From Halobacteriales archaeon QH_8_64_26 (GTDB taxonomy: Archaea; Halobacteriota; Halobacteria; Halobacteriales; Halococcaceae), in contig PXRA01000045.1 of assembly GCA_003021725.1 (NCBI GenBank), positions 21,704 to 85,703 on the forward strand: a DNA stretch of 64,000 bases, written 5' to 3'. The position numbers and the translations under genes are program-made. Positions 61,119 to 64,000 of this stretch are shown piece after piece. The notes under the pieces are model-generated. The model was given only the letters and a program-made list of their open reading frames with translations, was not told the DNA's origin and ran no database searches. Numbering within the stretch: position 1 is the stretch's first letter; each line of letters begins with the position of its first letter.

Positions 61119-61607
61119 TCAGAGCTGGCGAGCGATACGGCCGAGGCCGATAAGACTGGCAGCGATCAGAAGGGCCACCGTGACGATGACGATCGAAAGC
61201 GTCGAGACGACGTTCATAACCGGATCGGGCACCTGGCTGATCGACCGCCAGGCGAGTGCCGGGATCGTCTGGGTGTCCTCGCCGGCGAGAAGCAGCGTCA
61301 TCACGAACGCCTGGCTACTGATGATAAACGCGATCAGTATCCAGGCGACCAGCCCCTCCTTAGCCTGGGGAAAACGACCTCGGCGAAGGTGCGGGTCGGC
61401 GACGCGCCCGGGTCGGGGGCGGCGTCCCGGAGATCCCGATCGACCTGTGTTAGCACCGACTGGAGGACGAGGAAAGCGATCGACGAGCGCCGAGTCGCTT
61501 CGCTGGACGCTACGGGTCGCCGAGAGCCCCAGCGAGGTCGCGACGATCGCCGTTCCCGTTCCTAAAGTAAGGCTATCGATCACCGCTCGCCGCTCAGTGC
61601 CGGTCAT
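61119..61607 (-). pseudogene. ABC transporter permease remnant (spermidine/thiamine/Fe-type)
   Basis: Starts with ATG 61607 (MTGTERRAVIDSLTLGTGTAIVATSLGL), overlapping the ATPase stop by ATGA. A region that should hold two or three helices is missing. The permease EAA-loop appears in another frame (SVLTQVDRDLRDAAPDPGASPTRTFAEVVFP), and after one more base shift in a CCCC run at about 61370 the C-terminal helices (WILIAFIISSQAFVMTLLLAG, IVTVALLIAASLIG) return. Even corrected, the protein would be much shorter than normal, so this gene looks degraded. Confidence 0.7.
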
Positions 61608-62782
61608 CGATCGTCCCCCCGGACCCGCTCGCCCTCGGCGAAGACGAGCAGGTCCGTCGGGTCCCAATTCACCTGGACGTCTTCGCCCGCTTCGAGCCCC
61701 GTCCCCTCCCCGACCTTCCGCTCGAAGAACAGCTCGCCGTCCGGGAGGGAAACGTAGTACCGGACCGAAGCGCCCCGGTAGAGCACGTCCGTGATCGTCC
61801 CGTGAAGGACGCTGCCCGCTCCGTCCTCGCGGCTTCCCTCCCGGTCTACACGTTCGCTTTGCTCACCCTCTCCGTCTCCGGTTCGGGTCGGTACCGCGCC
61901 GTCGGCCGCCGCCTGCCGTACGTCGAGGACTTCCGGTCGGAACGAGACCGTTAGCTCCTCGCCCGCGGAGAGTCGGCCGTTCCCGGCCGGGAGTTCGATG
62001 CGGCTCCCGAACTCGCATTCGGCGACGGTGCCCTCCGGACCGCAGTCTTCGACCCGAGCCCCGAGGAGGTTCGTATCCCCGAGGAACTCCTCAACGAAGA
62101 GGTTGTGCGGGTCGCTGTAGACCTCGCGGGGCGTCCCGACCTGTTCGAGCCGGCCGTCGTTCAGAACGGCGATCCGGTCGGCCAGCGTAAAGGCCTCGTT
62201 CTGGTCGTGGGTGACGTGGACGAACGTCGTCTGGACCTCCTCGTGAATACTCCGGAGTTCGAGTTGCATCTGCTCGCGGAGGCGCTTATCGAGGTTCGAG
62301 AGGGGTTCGTCCAGTAGCAGCACCTCCGGCCCGACGGCGAGTGACCGGGCGAGCGCGACCCGTTGTTTCTGCCCGCCGGAAAGCGCCGGTGGCCTCTGTT
62401 CCGCGAAGTCGCTCATCTCGACGACCTCGAGCACGCGGCGTGCCCGCTCGGTGCGTTCGCCCTCCGCGACGCCAGCCATCTTGGGCCCGAAGGCGACGTT
62501 CGCGAGCACCGTTTTCGAAGGGAACAGGGCCCAGGACTGGAACACCATCGATGTGTCCCGCTCGTAGGGAGGGGTCTCGGTGGCCCGCTCGCCGCCGATG
62601 TGAACCTCGCCGCCGGTGGGCGTCTCGAGACCGCCGAGCATCCGGAGCGTCGTCGACTTCCCACAGCCGGAGGGGCCGAGCAAGCAGAGCAACTCCCCGT
62701 CCTTGATTTCGAGGTTGAGGTCGTTCACCGCCGTCAGTGTACCGTACTCCTTCGTGAGGTCTTCGAGGGTGACTGTAGCCAT
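61604..62782 (-). CDS. ABC transporter ATP-binding protein (PotA/FbpC/ThiQ-like)
   Basis: 392 residues from ATG 62782 (MATVTLEDLTKEYG). Walker A LLGPSGCGKSTTLR, Q-loop MVFQSWALFP, signature ALSGGQKQRVALARSLA, Walker B VLLLDEPLSNLD and H-loop VTHDQNEAF are all intact. A C-terminal TOBE-type regulatory domain of about 150 residues follows, with a Gly/Glu/Asp/Arg-rich insert. Usually it powers import of polyamines, iron, thiamine or phosphonates with a permease and a binding protein. Only one damaged permease adjoins, and no binding protein is in the window. Confidence 0.88.
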   Translation of the reverse strand: MATVTLEDLTKEYGTLTAVNDLNLEIKDGELLCLLGPSGCGKSTTLRMLGGLETPTGGEVHIGGERATETPPYERDTSMVFQSWALFPSKTVLANVAFGPKMAGVAEGERTERARRVLEVVEMSDFAEQRPPALSGGQKQRVALARSLAVGPEVLLLDEPLSNLDKRLREQMQLELRSIHEEVQTTFVHVTHDQNEAFTLADRIAVLNDGRLEQVGTPREVYSDPHNLFVEEFLGDTNLLGARVEDCGPEGTVAECEFGSRIELPAGNGRLSAGEELTVSFRPEVLDVRQAAADGAVPTRTGDGEGEQSERVDREGSREDGAGSVLHGTITDVLYRGASVRYYVSLPDGELFFERKVGEGTGLEAGEDVQVNWDPTDLLVFAEGERVRGDDR

Positions 62783-63227
62783 GCTTTCGTACACCCGGTT
62801 AGTTCCGGTCGCGATCGACCGTGACCCGGCGTGCGTCCACGGCCCTGCGGACGATACGCTCACGCGTGATATCGGTGGTAGCGCTCATCGGCGCTATCGG
62901 GGATTCGAGGTAGTCGGTGGCCGAACGCCGCCCGAAACCGTCGGTCGAACGCCACTGTGGGCGGATCGAGCCATCAAGCACAGGCGTACCCACTGCTGGA
63001 GGGACATAAAACCTCTCTCATAACAGAAACGACCGACGGGGCGACGATAGCGCAGTTCGTCTCGATCGACCCGGTCCTTCGGTTGTTTCCCCGGAGGGAC
63101 CGGGCAGTCACTGCCACGAGGTTCACACCCGGTCCCGACGCCGGAACGCCGAACGACGACCCCAACTTTCCCATAGCAGCGTTCGGACGAAAGCTAGTTA
63201 CGACCCGGGACCCTGACGTTCGAGCGA
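62783..63227. other. 445-bp divergent region, no supported gene
   Basis: Short ORFs on both strands are Arg/Pro/Ser-rich and mutually antisense. The A/T patch ataaaacctctctcataacag (63007-63027, quoted in part) could be a promoter for either neighbour. Confidence 0.35.
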
Positions 63228-63680
63228 ATGTCGCTCTCCCGTCGTTCGGCTCCCGGTTCGAGCCCGATCTCGGACCTCGGACGGGCTCTTTTGCTGACGC
63301 TCGCCGGGCTGTTCGCCGCCGGGATGGGGCTCGCCTGGCTCGCCGGTCTTCGCGGTTCGGTCGGATCGATCGAACTGGCGACGAGCGAAATCGCGCTGCA
63401 AGCGGGCGGTGCGGACCCGCTCGTCGCTATCGCGTACGTCGGCGTCGGGCTGGTACGACTCTATCTGACGACGATCCCGCTTGCCTTCCTGCTGCTGGGG
63501 CTCGCGACGGCCCCGATCGATCGTGGCTGGGCGACTCCCGCAGCCCTCGTTTTCGGCGTCGCGTCGGCCGCCACGTTGACAGTGCTCACGGGCTGTCACT
63601 GTGGCGATGGCGCGACGGCCTTCCTGCTCCGGCGTGCCGTCGAAGCACTCCTCGGCGGGAACGCGCCGCTTCCGATCTGA
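63228..63680 (+). CDS. Membrane protein of unknown function
   Basis: 150 residues. Three or four hydrophobic segments (ALLLTLAGLFAAGMGLAWLAGL, LVAIAYVGVGLVRLYLTTIPLAFLLLGLA, PAALVFGVASAATLTVLTG) and a Cys pair in TGCHCGDGAT. No known family recognised. Confidence 0.55.
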   Translation: MSLSRRSAPGSSPISDLGRALLLTLAGLFAAGMGLAWLAGLRGSVGSIELATSEIALQAGGADPLVAIAYVGVGLVRLYLTTIPLAFLLLGLATAPIDRGWATPAALVFGVASAATLTVLTGCHCGDGATAFLLRRAVEALLGGNAPLPI

Positions 63681-63889
63681 TCTCCGAGCAACCATCTCGA
63701 TCAGTTCCTTCCCTCGCCGAGTCGCTCGCGTCCCCAGGGTCGCTCAGCTGCTGACTCGTGATCGCCCAAGGGTAGGCCGGCACTGACACCGGAGAGGGAG
63801 GCATCGATCGACGCTCCGTGTGGTATCGAGGACACTGGATACCGGGTACTGACCGGGTTAAACAATCACTGTCAGAGCGAGTACAGCGT

Positions 63890-64000
63890 ATGGCCGGTAT
63901 CGCCGAGGACGATCGCCTCGCTGATGCCCACCCGCTACTACTCGGGACGCGCAAGCGAACGGTCGCTTCGGACCCGAGAACACGAACGAATGGATCGAAA
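63890..64000 (+). CDS. Possible 5' end of a gene running off the window
   Basis: The ATG at 63890 opens a frame (MAGIAEDDRLADAHPL) that stays open to the last base. It is preceded by a moderately A/T-rich tract (gggttaaacaatcactg, 25-35 bases upstream). Too short to identify. Confidence 0.25.
   Translation, partial: MAGIAEDDRLADAHPLLLGTRKRTVASDPRTRTNGSK

Noticed and set aside
42538-61607. Programmed ribosomal frameshifting as the explanation for the broken genes
   Set aside because: The sites lack a common slippery heptamer or downstream structure, and occur in unrelated genes. One-base losses, partly in G/C runs, explain them more simply.
1-64000. tRNA, rRNA, insertion sequences, integrases or prophage genes
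   Set aside because: Reading both strands showed no cloverleaf-like tRNA termini, rRNA blocks, transposase or integrase motifs. I could not run a covariance search, so a small RNA could have been missed.

Overview
The window is chromosomal DNA of a haloarchaeon (class Halobacteria). It is GC-rich, the predicted proteins are strongly acidic, secreted proteins carry twin-arginine signals, and several starts sit about 25-30 bases downstream of a TATA-like box (leaderless style). It encodes an archaeal 20S proteasome pair, an RFC-type clamp loader subunit and a haloarchaeal cytochrome oxidase with fused subunits I and III. I cannot name the genus with confidence.

Layout. 0-20 kb is a surface-glycan locus. 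It holds the end of a beta-helix protein, two alkaline-phosphatase-superfamily proteins near its edges, and a tight run of acetyltransferase, DegT aminotransferase, Gfo/Idh/MocA oxidoreductase, nucleotide-sugar 6-dehydrogenase, GT2 glycosyltransferase, UDP-GlcNAc 2-epimerase and polysaccharide deacetylase. A FemAB-like transferase, a DUF354 protein, a GT4 transferase and a large polytopic membrane protein follow. The five enzymes match the WbpD/E/B/A/I set that makes UDP-2,3-diacetamido-2,3-dideoxy-mannuronic acid in Pseudomonas. 20-26.6 kb is housekeeping: an amidase, an SDR, a cupin, zinc-ribbon proteins, a DMT transporter and a series of small membrane proteins, with a perfect 28-bp tandem repeat. 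26.6-32.5 kb is the terminal-oxidase region (coxB, coxAC, coxD and membrane neighbours). 33-36 kb has an MFS transporter and an aldo/keto reductase. 36-45 kb is again extracytoplasmic: a Tat lipoprotein with four DUF4397 units, a glycosyltransferase, a Tat-exported beta-helix protein with six repeats of about 83 residues, a broken ArsC-like/GNAT gene and a sulfatase-family gene. 45-51 kb has an NAD(P)-binding protein, a TetR-MFS efflux operon, a SWIM protein and a second copy of the large polytopic protein. 51-64 kb has uvsE, the psmA-psmB operon, an M20 amidohydrolase, a broken aldehyde:ferredoxin oxidoreductase, an RFC subunit, nadE and an ABC ATPase with a wrecked permease.

Several genes between 42 and 62 kb are interrupted by what looks like the loss of one base (ArsC-like, sulfatase, MFS, polytopic protein tail, AOR, nadE, permease). 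Some losses fall in G or C runs and one is in the normally essential nadE. Under-called bases in the assembly are therefore a serious explanation, and these genes should be re-read before any is called a pseudogene. No rRNA, tRNA, CRISPR array, transposase or integrase was recognised.
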